A stretch of 64,000 nt of DNA from an uncultured Luminiphilus sp. (GTDB lineage: Bacteria; Pseudomonadota; Gammaproteobacteria; Pseudomonadales; Halieaceae), in contig CALKNZ010000001.1 in NCBI GenBank assembly GCA_938091995.1, positions 32,533 through 96,532 of the forward strand. The letters run 5' to 3'. Every line of letters begins with the position of its first letter. Within the stretch, counting starts at the first letter, position 1. Positions 56,120 through 64,000 of this stretch are shown in pieces. The notes beneath the pieces were generated by a model. It made no database searches. It saw only the letters and a list, made by a program, of their open reading frames with translations, and was not told the origin of the DNA. The translations under genes were made by a program, and so were the position numbers.

Positions 56120-57091
56120 ATGAATACATTGGTAACTGCTATACCAGATCTTGCAAACGAGCTGCCGCCCGATGCAGAGGCTGTACCTAAGTGGCTAGAG
56201 CATGCCCTTCAAGTACCCAGAGAAGAGGGGTGGGTGGATTCCGGTGGATGCGCTATTCATTATTTCCGCTGGGGTGATCCAAAGAACCCCAGTCTATTGC
56301 TAATGCACGGGTTTCTGGCTCATGCGCGATGTTTTGCTTTCATCGCGCCTTTCCTGGCCGAAAATTACCATGTTGTTGCGTTTGACCTGTCGGGCATGGG
56401 TGATTCCGGGGTGCGGGAATGTTATCCCGATGCGGTTCGTGCGGCGGAAGTTGAGGACGTGGCTCGCGCTACTGGCATGTTTGATCATGAGGTAAAGCCT
56501 GTTGTAATCGCTCACTCTTACGGAGGCCACGTAGCAACGACCGCCATGACAGCAGGTAGTCATAGCCTGTTTGGTGGGTTGATTATTTGCGATTTAATGG
56601 TGTTACGCGCGGAACGTCTCAGGGCGCATTTTGGCAAAAGTAAGCCGCTGCCCTCAGATCCAAACCGCCCCAATCGGATTTATCCCGATTACGAGACGGC
56701 CAAGGGGCGCTTTGTCTTATCGCCTAAACAGGTGGTCAACGTTCCCAGTTTGTTTGACTACATGGCGTACCATTCTCTAAGACAAGTAGAAGGCGGTTGG
56801 ACTTGGAAGTTTGACCCCAGCGTATTTCAAAGTGACTTTGGTCAAGAAGAGCGCATTTTTAGTCAGGGTAATATCATCGCGGCAACGCCAGGACGAAAAG
56901 CCGTCATTTATGGTCAGAACAGTGTCTTGTTCGATGATGATTCGGCCGAGTATTTAAGGGAGTGTGGTGCGGTAGAAGTTCCCATGATAAGCATCCCTGG
57001 GGCACGCCATCATCTTATGTTGGACGAACCTATAGCCTTCGTCAGCGCATTGCGCGCCATTTTGGCTTTGTGGGCCTCCCCTTCGAGCTAG
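56120..57091 (+). CDS. Alpha/beta hydrolase
   Basis: Classical serine hydrolase fold: oxyanion-hole LLMHGFLAHARCF, DLSGMGDSG, nucleophile elbow AHSYGG with S133, and a late histidine in GARHHLMLDEP near residue 298. The 323-residue protein has about 45 extra residues at its N-terminus. GGAG lies before the ATG. Unlike the RutD-like protein at 39340 it keeps the nucleophile, so ester, amide or C-C bond hydrolysis is possible. It stands alone at the right end of the accessory block, before greB. Confidence 0.88.
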   Translation: MNTLVTAIPDLANELPPDAEAVPKWLEHALQVPREEGWVDSGGCAIHYFRWGDPKNPSLLLMHGFLAHARCFAFIAPFLAENYHVVAFDLSGMGDSGVRECYPDAVRAAEVEDVARATGMFDHEVKPVVIAHSYGGHVATTAMTAGSHSLFGGLIICDLMVLRAERLRAHFGKSKPLPSDPNRPNRIYPDYETAKGRFVLSPKQVVNVPSLFDYMAYHSLRQVEGGWTWKFDPSVFQSDFGQEERIFSQGNIIAATPGRKAVIYGQNSVLFDDDSAEYLRECGAVEVPMISIPGARHHLMLDEPIAFVSALRAILALWASPSS

Positions 57092-57142
57092 GACAACATG
57101 GTAAAGCGTGAACGTTAAAGGGTTAACGGGCTGTGCGTCTGG

Positions 57143-57658
57143 TTATTCCTCGTCGGCCCCGGGGTCGTATCGAATTGCGTTGAGGTACCAAGTTTGCGGA
57201 CCGGAGGGGCTATCTATGACCACTTCGGCATCGACGGGTTTACCCAGCAGTGCCCGACCTAAGGGCGAATCACAGCTAAGCTTTTGGGCGCTAATATCAA
57301 ATTCGTCGGGTCCGACAATACGCCACTGATGTCTCTGACCGTCGGGGTTCTCGAGGGTCACATAGGCGCCAAAATAAGCTTTCTCAGGATTGGTCGGCGC
57401 CGACGTGACAACCGTCAGCTCATCAAGCCGCTTGCGCAAGAAACGAACCCTACTGTCAATTTCGCGAAGGCGTTTCTTGCCGTAAATGTAGTCGCCATTC
57501 TCAGAGCGATCGCCATTTGCTGCAGCCGCCTGTACTGCGGCGGTGACCACTGGGCGCTCTACTTTCCAAAGTTCCTTTAGCTCATCGCGCAGGCATTGCT
57601 CCCCTTCTGGAGTGATGTATGGAGAACCTTTGGGTCTAGGGGGGCGATAGCGGGACAA
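57143..57658 (-). CDS. greB: Transcription elongation factor GreB
   Basis: GreB rescues backtracked RNA polymerase by stimulating transcript cleavage. The N-terminal coiled coil has the acidic tip in NGDRSENGDYIYGKKRLREI, followed by the FKBP-like C-terminal domain with DEFDISAQKLSCDSPLGRAL. The start codon is TTG: a TTG at 57658 has AAGGAG seven bases upstream, while the TTG at 57664 is too close. Length is 171 residues. It marks the return to core genome to the right of the accessory block. Confidence 0.94.
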   Translation of the reverse strand: MSRYRPPRPKGSPYITPEGEQCLRDELKELWKVERPVVTAAVQAAAANGDRSENGDYIYGKKRLREIDSRVRFLRKRLDELTVVTSAPTNPEKAYFGAYVTLENPDGQRHQWRIVGPDEFDISAQKLSCDSPLGRALLGKPVDAEVVIDSPSGPQTWYLNAIRYDPGADEE

Positions 57659-57749
57659 TTGCAAACTCCTTATCTTGAGTTAAACCCTTGCAGGTGCAAC
57701 CAATTTTCATAATGCTGTGGCCCTTATTGTGCCATCCTCAGAGCTCGCG

Positions 57750-58589
57750 ATGACTTCTGTATTTTTTATGCGTCTGATCATGCCTTTTATCTTGCTTTAC
57801 GCTTGCGGTGTTGGCGCTGAGAACTGCGTTACTTTAATGGGCGACCCTCGGCAGGGCGGTTTGCTGTGGGGGCAGGTAGCCCCCAATACCTCACTGACTC
57901 TGGGCGATATCTCCATACCGGTCTTGCCCGATGGGCGATTTGTTATTGGTTTAGGGCGAGACGCACCTCGGGAGCAAATTCTAGTAGTGGCAGCAGAGCG
58001 TTTGTGCTCTCAGCCAGTTGTGGCGATGCAGCGCACCTACAACGTTCAACGTATAGAGGGAGTCCCTCAAAAAACCGTGACGCCTCCAGAGGAGGTTCTT
58101 GACCGTATTGCGGAAGAACGTCGTCGCGTTCGTGCGGCTAAGGCTCGGCGAATCGAGCGTCCAGAGCTGTTAACGGCCGTGCAAGCAGGGCTTTCCTGGC
58201 CTGCGACAGGTAGAATTAGCGGAGTATATGGGAGTCAGAGGGTTTATAACGGTACTCCCGGGTCACCCCACTACGGGGTGGATGTAGCAGTGCCCACAGG
58301 GCACCCTGTTGTTGCTCCGGGTCCGGGGGTCATTACCCTCGCCGAGCCGGATCTTTTCTACTCAGGCGGCACAATCATTCTGGACCATGGCTATGGTCTG
58401 TCGTCCTCTTTTTTGCATCTCAGCAAACTGGATGTTGAAGTTGGTCAAGAGGTCAGCCGAGGTGACCTTCTGGGTGAAGTGGGTGCAACCGGGCGTGCGA
58501 CCGGACCACATTTGGATTGGCGAATGACCTGGCTCAATGAACGTATCGATCCTCAACTACTTGTGCCAAAGATGCCCTTACAAGACTGA
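57750..58589 (+). CDS. M23-family (LytM) peptidase-like periplasmic protein
   Basis: A signal peptide ([20 protein letters not shown]) is followed by an N-terminal beta domain and a LytM domain from about residue 155. The first zinc motif is intact (PHYGVD, H174 and D178). The usual HLHW motif reads HLDWRM, so the second zinc-ligand histidine is replaced by aspartate (D256). The protein may be a weakly active endopeptidase or an amidase activator like EnvC/NlpD. The ATG at 57750 precedes the signal peptide best; an upstream ATG at 57717 adds 11 residues. Length is 279. Confidence 0.82.
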   Translation: MTSVFFMRLIMPFILLYACGVGAENCVTLMGDPRQGGLLWGQVAPNTSLTLGDISIPVLPDGRFVIGLGRDAPREQILVVAAERLCSQPVVAMQRTYNVQRIEGVPQKTVTPPEEVLDRIAEERRRVRAAKARRIERPELLTAVQAGLSWPATGRISGVYGSQRVYNGTPGSPHYGVDVAVPTGHPVVAPGPGVITLAEPDLFYSGGTIILDHGYGLSSSFLHLSKLDVEVGQEVSRGDLLGEVGATGRATGPHLDWRMTWLNERIDPQLLVPKMPLQD

Positions 58590-58665
58590 CCGGTATCAAG
58601 AGGTGCGAATTGCACCGCCATACCCGTATACTTCCCCCCTGAAATTTTTATCGGAGAGCTTTATC

Positions 58666-58851
58666 GTGCTTGATCCCAAATTACTGGAGATTTTAGTCTG
58701 CCCAGTCTCCAAGGCACCCCTAGAATACCAGCCTGACCAACAGGAGCTGGTATGCCGGGCGAGTGGGTTGGCCTACCCAATACGTGATGACATCCCCGTT
58801 ATGCTCGAAAGCGAGGCTCGCGCACTAAGTCTCGAAGAGCGTGAGCGATGA
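58666..58851 (+). CDS. Trm112-family small protein (YcaR-like)
   Basis: The 61-residue product matches the YcaR/Trm112-like family: [20 protein letters not shown] near the start and [17 protein letters not shown] near the end. Of the zinc-ribbon cysteines two remain (CP and VC). In gammaproteobacteria this gene is often beside kdsB or lpxK; here it is beside a HIT-family gene. Start is GTG at 58666 behind CGGAGAG. Function in bacteria is not settled. Confidence 0.88.
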   Translation: MLDPKLLEILVCPVSKAPLEYQPDQQELVCRASGLAYPIRDDIPVMLESEARALSLEERER

Positions 58852-58861
58852 GCGCTGCCCT

Positions 58862-59218
58862 ATGAGCGATACCATTTTTGGCAAAATTACTCGGGGTGAA
58901 ATACCCAGTGAGTTTTTGTATGAAGACGAGCAATGTGTGGTTATTCAAGATATTCACCCACAAGCGCCGACGCACGTTTTAATCATTCCCAGAAAACCGA
59001 TTCCACGCTTAGTCGATGCACAAACGACCGACTCGGAACTGCTCGGCCACCTCTTGCTGGTGGCAGGCAAGGTTGCCAGAGATCTAGGTGTGGGTGACGG
59101 TTTTCGCTTGGTGATTAATAATGGCGTAGATGGTGGCCAAACCGTTTTTCACTTACATCTGCACATACTTGCGGGGCGTACTTTATCCGAGGGAGAGTTG
59201 GCTGGAGGCCTTGCCTGA
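58862..59218 (+). CDS. HIT-family purine nucleoside phosphoramidase (HinT-like)
   Basis: HinT hydrolyses adenosine 5'-phosphoramidates such as lysyl-AMP. The protein starts MSDTIFGKITRGEIPSEFLY, has PQAPTHVLIIPRKPIPRL and ends with the histidine triad VFHLHLHILAG. The ATG at 58862 gives 118 residues (E. coli HinT 119); an upstream GTG at 58841, inside the Trm112-like gene, is the alternative. Confidence 0.93.
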   Translation: MSDTIFGKITRGEIPSEFLYEDEQCVVIQDIHPQAPTHVLIIPRKPIPRLVDAQTTDSELLGHLLLVAGKVARDLGVGDGFRLVINNGVDGGQTVFHLHLHILAGRTLSEGELAGGLA

Positions 59219-59289
59219 GCCGGCTGTGCTGTACGCCACGTCGTGTCAGTGGTTGCTTCAAGATTGGCTGGGGCCCGATACTTTTGCGC

Positions 59290-59326
59290 ATGGCTGAAAG
59301 TGCAAATGGCTGAAAGTGGGAATGGC
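59290..59326 (+). repeat. Short tandem repeat upstream of alaS
   Basis: ATGGCTGAAAGTG occurs at 59290-59302 and again at 59306-59318, a 16-base period, with a third partial ATGGCT at 59322. It lies in the 229-base gap between the HIT gene and alaS, which shows no gene. It may be chance or a leftover of duplication. Confidence 0.55.
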
Positions 59327-59447
59327 TTCGATAAAGACGGTCGCCACACGGTCGAAGTGATCAAGGTGGGCGCAATGGAGTTTGACATTAACAAGGGCTG
59401 TCTGGGCCCAAGGTATTCATGGCCATGGGGCCAAACGAGAACTTGCA

Positions 59448-62048
59448 ATGAAAACAGCTGAAATACGTGAAGCGTTTCTGTCTTACTTTGAACAGCAGGG
59501 ACACACCCGAGTTGGATCAAGCTCTCTGGTACCCCACGACGATCCAACCCTGCTTTTTACCAATGCGGGCATGAATCAATTTAAAGAGACCTTTCTGGGG
59601 TTGGAAACCCGGGCTTACCTACGGGCTTGTACATCACAAAAGTGTGTTCGTGCTGGTGGTAAACACAACGATCTTGAAAATGTAGGTTACACCGCACGCC
59701 ACCACACCTTTTTCGAAATGTTGGGCAACTTTAGCTTTGGTGACTATTTTAAGCGCGAGGCCATTAATTTTGCCTGGACCTTTCTGACAGAGGTGCTGAA
59801 GTTACCCAAGGAACGCCTTTGGATTACCGTTCACACCTCTGACGATGAAGCCGCGGCGATCTGGATTGACGAGATTGGCATTGATCCCAGCTGCTTGTCC
59901 CGGCTGGACGAAGACAATTTTTGGCAGATGGGTGATACCGGGCCTTGCGGGCCCAGCTCCGAAATTTTTTACGATCATGGCGCCCATGTGCCCGGCGGGC
60001 CTCCTGGCAGTGCCGACGATGACCTCGATCGCTACATTGAAATTTGGAACCTTGTGTTCATGCAGTTTAATCGGGATGGCGCGGGGGAGTTGCATCCGTT
60101 ACCGGCGCCTTCTGTTGATACCGGCATGGGTCTGGAGCGCATAGCGGCCGTTTTGCAGGGCGTGCATTCCAACTATGAAATAGATCTTTTTCAAACCTTG
60201 ATCAAAGCCACTGCCTCGGCTCTTGCTGTCGCTGATCTGGAAGAGAAATCATTGCGCGTGATCGCGGATCACCTGCGCTCCTGTGCATTTCTCATTGCCG
60301 ACGGTGTGATGCCTAGCAATGAGGGCCGGGGATATGTGCTGCGCCGCATTATTCGCCGCGCGGTGCGTCACGGCAACAAACTGGGTGCTACCCAGCCTTT
60401 TTTCGCGACCCTAGTGCCTGTGCTAGTGGCTGAAATGGGCGCAGCTTATCCTGATCTCCAAGCGAGTGAGAGCGCCATTGTGAAGGCGCTTCGTGCCGAG
60501 GAAGATCAGTTCGCGCGAACCCTAGACAATGGCATGGCTATTCTTGAAGAGGCACTGAGCAGTCTTGAAGGCGCTGTGCTTCCAGGAGAGCTTGTTTTTA
60601 GGCTCTACGACACTTACGGGTTCCCGGTTGATCTGACAAACGACATTGCTCGCGAGCGCAACCTTACCTTAGATGTTGAGGGTTACGATGAGGCCATGGC
60701 CCAGCAGCGCAAGCGCTCTCAGGAGAGCGGCAGTTTCAAAGTTGACTACAACGAGTCAGTCACAATTCCCGGAGAGACACAATTTACCGGCTACGACAGC
60801 ACCGAAGGCTCAGGAACCATTTTGGCTCTGTTGGCCGAGGGTGAGATGACGCAGTCATTGGCTGCGGGTGAACAGGGTGTAGTGGTTCTCAATAGCACGC
60901 CTTTTTACGGCGAAAGCGGGGGGCAGGTAGGTGACTGTGGCTTGCTACAGGGAGATTCGAGCCGTGCGGATGTTACCGATACAACTAAGGCTCAGGGTCA
61001 TCATTTTCACCACGTGCAGGTGACAGCGGGGTCCTTATCGGTGGGTGATGTGCTGACGTCTACGGTGGACAACGCGCTGCGTGAACGTATTAGGCTAAAT
61101 CATTCCGCGACTCACTTACTTCATGAAGCGCTGCGCCGGGTATTGGGTAATCATGTCGTGCAAAAGGGTTCGCTGGTTGATTCGGAGCGGCTACGGTTCG
61201 ATTTTTCTCACGGCGAGGCGGTGAGCGCTGCTCAAATTGAAGAAATCACTCACATTGTTAATGAGCAAATTCGGGGCAACAGTGCTACGACGACACAATT
61301 AATGGATATGGACAGCGCCGTTGCGGCGGGTGCGACTGCTCTATTTGGCGAGAAGTACGGTGACGAAGTGCGGGTATTGTCTATGGGGTCCCAAGGCTTT
61401 TCGGTGGAGCTCTGTGGCGGCACTCACGTTGATAGAACCGGTGATATTGGCCTGCTGCTAGTAACCGGTGAGTCAGGCGTCGCTGCGGGGGTGCGAAGAA
61501 TAGAAGCCATCACAGGCAAGGCCGCTTTGGAGCAAAGCTTAGCCAGCAGTCAGCGTGTGGTCGATGTAGCTGAGGTCTTAAAAGCCACGCCAAACGCCGT
61601 TGTCGAGAAGGCCAGCGTATTGCGATCAGAGGTACGTGAACTGGAAAAAGAAGTGGCGCGCTTGAAGCAAAAGTTGGCCACTTCATCTGGGGGCGATCTC
61701 ACACAGTCTGCGGTGGAGATTGGCGGCATTAAGGTGTTAGCCACTCAAATAGAGGGTGCCGATGTGGCAACGCTTCGTGAAACACTAGATCAATGTAAAA
61801 ATAAGTTAGGTACTGCCGTGGTTTTATTAGCCGCGGTAGAGGGCGACAAAATTTCTTTAGTCGCAGGTGTCACCAAAGATGCCACCGACAAAGTGCGAGC
61901 GGGAGACGCCATTAAAGAGTTCGCCGGCCGCTTGGGTGGTAAAGGCGGAGGTCGTCCTGACATGGCTCAGGGCGGCGGTACCGATGTGGCGGCTCTGCCT
62001 GCGGCGCTAGCCGCCGTGCCAGACTGGGTTGCATCACAGCTTGCCTAG
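59448..62048 (+). CDS. alaS: Alanyl-tRNA synthetase
   Basis: AlaRS charges tRNA-Ala and edits mischarged Ser and Gly. The 866-residue protein starts [19 protein letters not shown], then shows class II motif 2 region ([19 protein letters not shown]), the editing domain with [18 protein letters not shown] and the zinc [13 protein letters not shown], a coiled coil, and the C-Ala domain ending [15 protein letters not shown]. Start is the ATG at 59448; the frame extends upstream without conservation. LysC follows after 119 bases, the conserved Pseudomonas order. Confidence 0.97.
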   Translation: MKTAEIREAFLSYFEQQGHTRVGSSSLVPHDDPTLLFTNAGMNQFKETFLGLETRAYLRACTSQKCVRAGGKHNDLENVGYTARHHTFFEMLGNFSFGDYFKREAINFAWTFLTEVLKLPKERLWITVHTSDDEAAAIWIDEIGIDPSCLSRLDEDNFWQMGDTGPCGPSSEIFYDHGAHVPGGPPGSADDDLDRYIEIWNLVFMQFNRDGAGELHPLPAPSVDTGMGLERIAAVLQGVHSNYEIDLFQTLIKATASALAVADLEEKSLRVIADHLRSCAFLIADGVMPSNEGRGYVLRRIIRRAVRHGNKLGATQPFFATLVPVLVAEMGAAYPDLQASESAIVKALRAEEDQFARTLDNGMAILEEALSSLEGAVLPGELVFRLYDTYGFPVDLTNDIARERNLTLDVEGYDEAMAQQRKRSQESGSFKVDYNESVTIPGETQFTGYDSTEGSGTILALLAEGEMTQSLAAGEQGVVVLNSTPFYGESGGQVGDCGLLQGDSSRADVTDTTKAQGHHFHHVQVTAGSLSVGDVLTSTVDNALRERIRLNHSATHLLHEALRRVLGNHVVQKGSLVDSERLRFDFSHGEAVSAAQIEEITHIVNEQIRGNSATTTQLMDMDSAVAAGATALFGEKYGDEVRVLSMGSQGFSVELCGGTHVDRTGDIGLLLVTGESGVAAGVRRIEAITGKAALEQSLASSQRVVDVAEVLKATPNAVVEKASVLRSEVRELEKEVARLKQKLATSSGGDLTQSAVEIGGIKVLATQIEGADVATLRETLDQCKNKLGTAVVLLAAVEGDKISLVAGVTKDATDKVRAGDAIKEFAGRLGGKGGGRPDMAQGGGTDVAALPAALAAVPDWVASQLA

Positions 62049-62167
62049 CTTGGCTCGCTGTTAGGAATAGCCGCTTTAACCAATGCCGATGGTGCGGGTG
62101 CCGCTTACGCAACGGTGCTTATGTGGTATGCTCCGCGCCCAATTTTAACTGACCGGCACGGGTTTTT

Positions 62168-63400
62168 ATGGCCCTAATAGTTCAAAAATACGGTGGTACT
62201 TCGGTGGGCTCGCCAGAGCGCATTGAGCACGTTGCCGATAAGGTTGCGAGCTTTCATCGCGACGGCCACGACGTAGTAGTGGTGGTCTCAGCAATGTCTG
62301 GGGAGACCAATCGACTCATTGAGCTTGCGCATTCAATTGAAGAGTACCCCCAGCCAAGGGAACTCGACATGCTCGTGTCCACGGGTGAGCAGGTCACTAC
62401 AGCATTGCTGAGCATGGCGCTCCATAAGCGCAAGGTGCCCGCGCGCTCTTACAACGGATCCCAGGTCCGTATTTTAACCGACACCGCCCACACTAAAGCA
62501 CGTATTCAGCATATTGATGGCCACCGCCTACGGGCCGATCTCGATCAAAGGCGGGTCGTGGTTGTGGCGGGTTTTCAGGGCGTTGATCCAGAGGGCAACA
62601 TCACAACGTTGGGGCGTGGTGGTTCAGACACCACGGCGGTTGCCCTGGCTGCGGCGTTATCGGCAGACGAATGCCAGATTTATACCGATGTTGATGGGGT
62701 TTACACGACAGACCCTCGGGTGGAATCGAGCGCTAGGCGTTTGGAAAAAATTACTTTCGAGGAAATGCTGGAACTCGCCAGTATGGGCTCTAAAGTACTG
62801 CAGATACGTGCCGTGGAATTTGCCGGTAAGTATGCGGTGCCTCTTCGAGTTCTTAGCAGTTTTAAAGAGGGTCCGGGGACTTTAATTACCATGGAAGAGG
62901 ACGCTGATATGGAAGCGCCAACAATAGCGGGCATTGCTTTTAACCGTGATGAGGCCAAGCTCACCGTACTGGGTGTTCCCGATACCCCCGGTGTGGCCTA
63001 TAAGATTTTGGGCCCGGTGGGTGAGGCCAATATCGAGGTTGATGTGATACTGCAGAATACCGGTGAAGAGGGGCATACCGACTTCACTTTTACTGTAGCC
63101 CGTAATGATCTCGAGAAAGCAAGAAAAATTCTTGAAGATTTGGTGGTACAACTGGATGCGAAAGAATTGCGTGCCGACGCAAAAATTGCCAAAGTGTCAA
63201 TTGTGGGAGTTGGAATGCGCTCGCATGCTAACGTGGCTGCGCGCATGTTCAAGGCATTGTCAGAGGTGGGCGTCAATATTCAGATGATCAGTACATCCGA
63301 AATAAAGATATCGGTGATTATTGAAGAAAATTATTTAGAGCTTGCTGTGAGAGCTCTTCATACCGCATTTGGTCTTGAGCACAGCCCAGAAGGGCAATGA
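62168..63400 (+). CDS. lysC: Aspartate kinase
   Basis: Aspartokinase makes aspartyl phosphate, the first step to lysine, threonine and methionine, and thus feeds the dap genes at the left of the window. The protein has VQKYGGTSVGSPERIEHVA at the start, FQGVDPEGNITTLGRGGSDT, and two C-terminal ACT domains (about 265-400) for feedback control. It is 410 residues, the monofunctional type of Pseudomonas. A possible internal start for a beta subunit was not examined. A weak promoter (TATGCT at 62127) may lie 40 bases upstream. Confidence 0.96.
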   Translation: MALIVQKYGGTSVGSPERIEHVADKVASFHRDGHDVVVVVSAMSGETNRLIELAHSIEEYPQPRELDMLVSTGEQVTTALLSMALHKRKVPARSYNGSQVRILTDTAHTKARIQHIDGHRLRADLDQRRVVVVAGFQGVDPEGNITTLGRGGSDTTAVALAAALSADECQIYTDVDGVYTTDPRVESSARRLEKITFEEMLELASMGSKVLQIRAVEFAGKYAVPLRVLSSFKEGPGTLITMEEDADMEAPTIAGIAFNRDEAKLTVLGVPDTPGVAYKILGPVGEANIEVDVILQNTGEEGHTDFTFTVARNDLEKARKILEDLVVQLDAKELRADAKIAKVSIVGVGMRSHANVAARMFKALSEVGVNIQMISTSEIKISVIIEENYLELAVRALHTAFGLEHSPEGQ

Positions 63401-63461
63401 TTAAGGTCGATTGTAGTTAGCTGAAAGGCTCTGCATAAGGCCGCATACAGGGAAGTTAGAC

Positions 63462-63674
63462 ATGCTGATACTAACAAGAAGAATGGGTGAATCTCTGGTG
63501 ATTGGCGACAACATCACCATTACGGTTCTAGGGGTGAAGGGTAACCAGACCCGTTTAGGTGTAGATGCTCCTAGGGACGTTTCAGTTCATCGAGAAGAAA
63601 TTCTTAACCGGATTCAGGGAGATACCCCCCCTAAAGACGGTGATAGTGACGGAAATACTCGCGACACCGATTAA
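63462..63674 (+). CDS. csrA: Carbon storage regulator CsrA
   Basis: CsrA binds GGA motifs in mRNA leaders and shifts cells between growth and stationary-phase or biofilm programmes. The product begins [20 protein letters not shown] and carries the RNA-contact region VSVHREEI. It is 70 residues, slightly longer than E. coli CsrA (61) with an acidic polar tail. GGGAAG precedes the ATG. Its place between lysC and tRNA-Ser is conserved. Confidence 0.96.
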   Translation: MLILTRRMGESLVIGDNITITVLGVKGNQTRLGVDAPRDVSVHREEILNRIQGDTPPKDGDSDGNTRDTD

Positions 63675-63720
63675 ACCAGTGTTTTTCAGCGAATTCTCTA
63701 TGGTAGGATTCGCACCCTCC

Positions 63721-63811
63721 GGAGAAGTGGCCGAGTGGCTGAAGGCGCTCCCCTGCTAAGGGAGTATACGTTAATCGCGTATCGAGGGTTCGAATCCCTC
63801 CTTCTCCGCCA
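63721..63811 (+). tRNA. tRNA-Ser(GCU)
   Basis: A class II tRNA with complete cloverleaf: acceptor stem GGAGAAG/CTTCTCC, discriminator G and encoded CCA (63809-63811). The anticodon stem is CTCCC/GGGAG with loop CTGCTAA (anticodon GCT at 63755-63757), followed by a long variable arm (around TATACGTTAATCGCGTA) and T-arm GAGGGTTCGAATCCCTC. It reads AGC/AGU codons. Confidence 0.97.
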
Positions 63812-63823
63812 TCCAAATAAAAG

Positions 63824-63847
63824 ACGCCCCTCTGGGGCGTTTTTTTG
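63824..63847 (+). terminator. Intrinsic terminator after tRNA-Ser
   Basis: ACGCCCC and GGGGCGT form a 7-bp stem with a TCT loop, followed directly by a run of T. It lies 13 bases after the tRNA CCA end. Confidence 0.92.
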
Positions 63848-63871
63848 TTTGGGGCTTTGAATATGGGAAGA

Positions 63872-64000
63872 GAACCCTCGGGTTCGACAAACTCTGTCTA
63901 GGGCAGAGTTTGGACGCGGAGCCGTAAGGCGGAGCGCCCTGGAAGGGTTCGAGCAGCGGAGGCAACGCTGCTCGAATCAATCCCTCCTTCTCCGCCATCC
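63872..64000. repeat. Hairpin cluster ending in a copy of the tRNA-Ser 3' end
   Basis: Downstream of the tRNA terminator lie three perfect inverted repeats: GAACCC/GGGTTC (63872-63885), CAAACTCTG/CAGAGTTTG (63888-63912) and TTCGAGCAGCG/CGCTGCTCGAA (63948-63976). The stretch ends with 22 bases (63979-64000) identical to the tRNA 3' end and its flank (63793-63814). GGGTTCGA, the first half of the T-arm, occurs at 63880 and 63945 as well, so the last copy looks like a T-arm with a hairpin inserted in its loop. The window ends within the repeat. Confidence 0.8.

Noticed and set aside
62049-62167. Lysine riboswitch ahead of lysC
   Set aside because: The gap is only 119 bases and shows none of the conserved lysine-riboswitch pairings I could recognise.
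63771-63998. Minus-strand open frame encoding MAEKEGFEPSIRD-type peptide
   Set aside because: It is the reverse complement of the tRNA-Ser gene and its repeat; this is a well-known false protein call.
1-64000. CRISPR arrays, insertion sequences, phage genes
   Set aside because: No regularly spaced repeats, transposase, integrase or phage structural genes were seen in the window.

Overview
The window reads as a chromosomal segment of a marine-type gammaproteobacterium. The gene order map-glnD-dapC / rpsB-tsf-pyrH-frr-uppS-cdsA-dxr-rseP-bamA-skp-lpxD-fabZ-lpxA-lpxB-rnhB-dnaE and later alaS-lysC-csrA-tRNA-Ser(GCU) is the order known from Pseudomonas and the Cellvibrionales. Moderate GC, a large TonB-dependent receptor and several family III CoA-transferases suggest an oligotrophic marine lineage (OM60/NOR5, SAR92 or a neighbour). 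That placement is inference from gene order and gene content, not from a marker-gene tree.

Region 1 (1-7770, minus strand) is a lysine/diaminopimelate and nitrogen-control block: map, glnD, dapC, nth, a Spx/ArsC-like gene, dapD and dapE (cut by the left edge). Region 2 (8021-26958, plus strand) is the translation, envelope and lipid A block from rpsB to dnaE. It ends with an unusual Nudix-domain lipoprotein gene and a DUF1244 gene where Pseudomonas has accA. Region 4 (57143-64000) returns to core genes: greB (minus), an M23 peptidase, a Trm112-like protein, a HIT protein, alaS, lysC, csrA and tRNA-Ser(GCU). The tRNA is followed by a terminator and a hairpin-rich stretch that ends in a second copy of the tRNA 3' end.

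Region 3 (about 26950-57091) is a 30 kb accessory catabolic block with many strand switches. It encodes three isochorismatase-fold amidohydrolases, a RutA-like flavin oxygenase, two alpha/beta hydrolases (one without a nucleophilic serine, as in RutD), a nitroreductase, a HyuA/HyuB ATP-dependent amidohydrolase pair, an HpaB-family flavoprotein, a TauD-like dioxygenase, an SDR, a methyltransferase and a set of CoA-ester enzymes (three family III CoA-transferases, acyl-CoA dehydrogenase, MaoC hydratase, CitE-like lyase, HMG-CoA-lyase-like enzyme, MmgE/PrpD). It also has an EamA exporter/importer and a TonB receptor. My reading is uptake and ring opening of an amide- or imide-containing N-heterocycle, removal of its nitrogen, and CoA-dependent cleavage of the carbon skeleton to central metabolites. 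The substrate is unknown.

The most striking signal is a 16-bp palindrome, consensus near AAATGTCCGGACATTT with a GTnCGnAC core, found six times in control regions of this block (31174, 32912, 36951, 38621, 41729, 52461). One copy lies beside a HutC-type GntR regulator gene (31213-31995). Two copies serve divergent gene pairs, one overlaps a perfect TATAAT box and one covers the -35 of the TonB receptor promoter. This makes the scattered transcription units look like one local regulon for uptake and breakdown of a single kind of compound.
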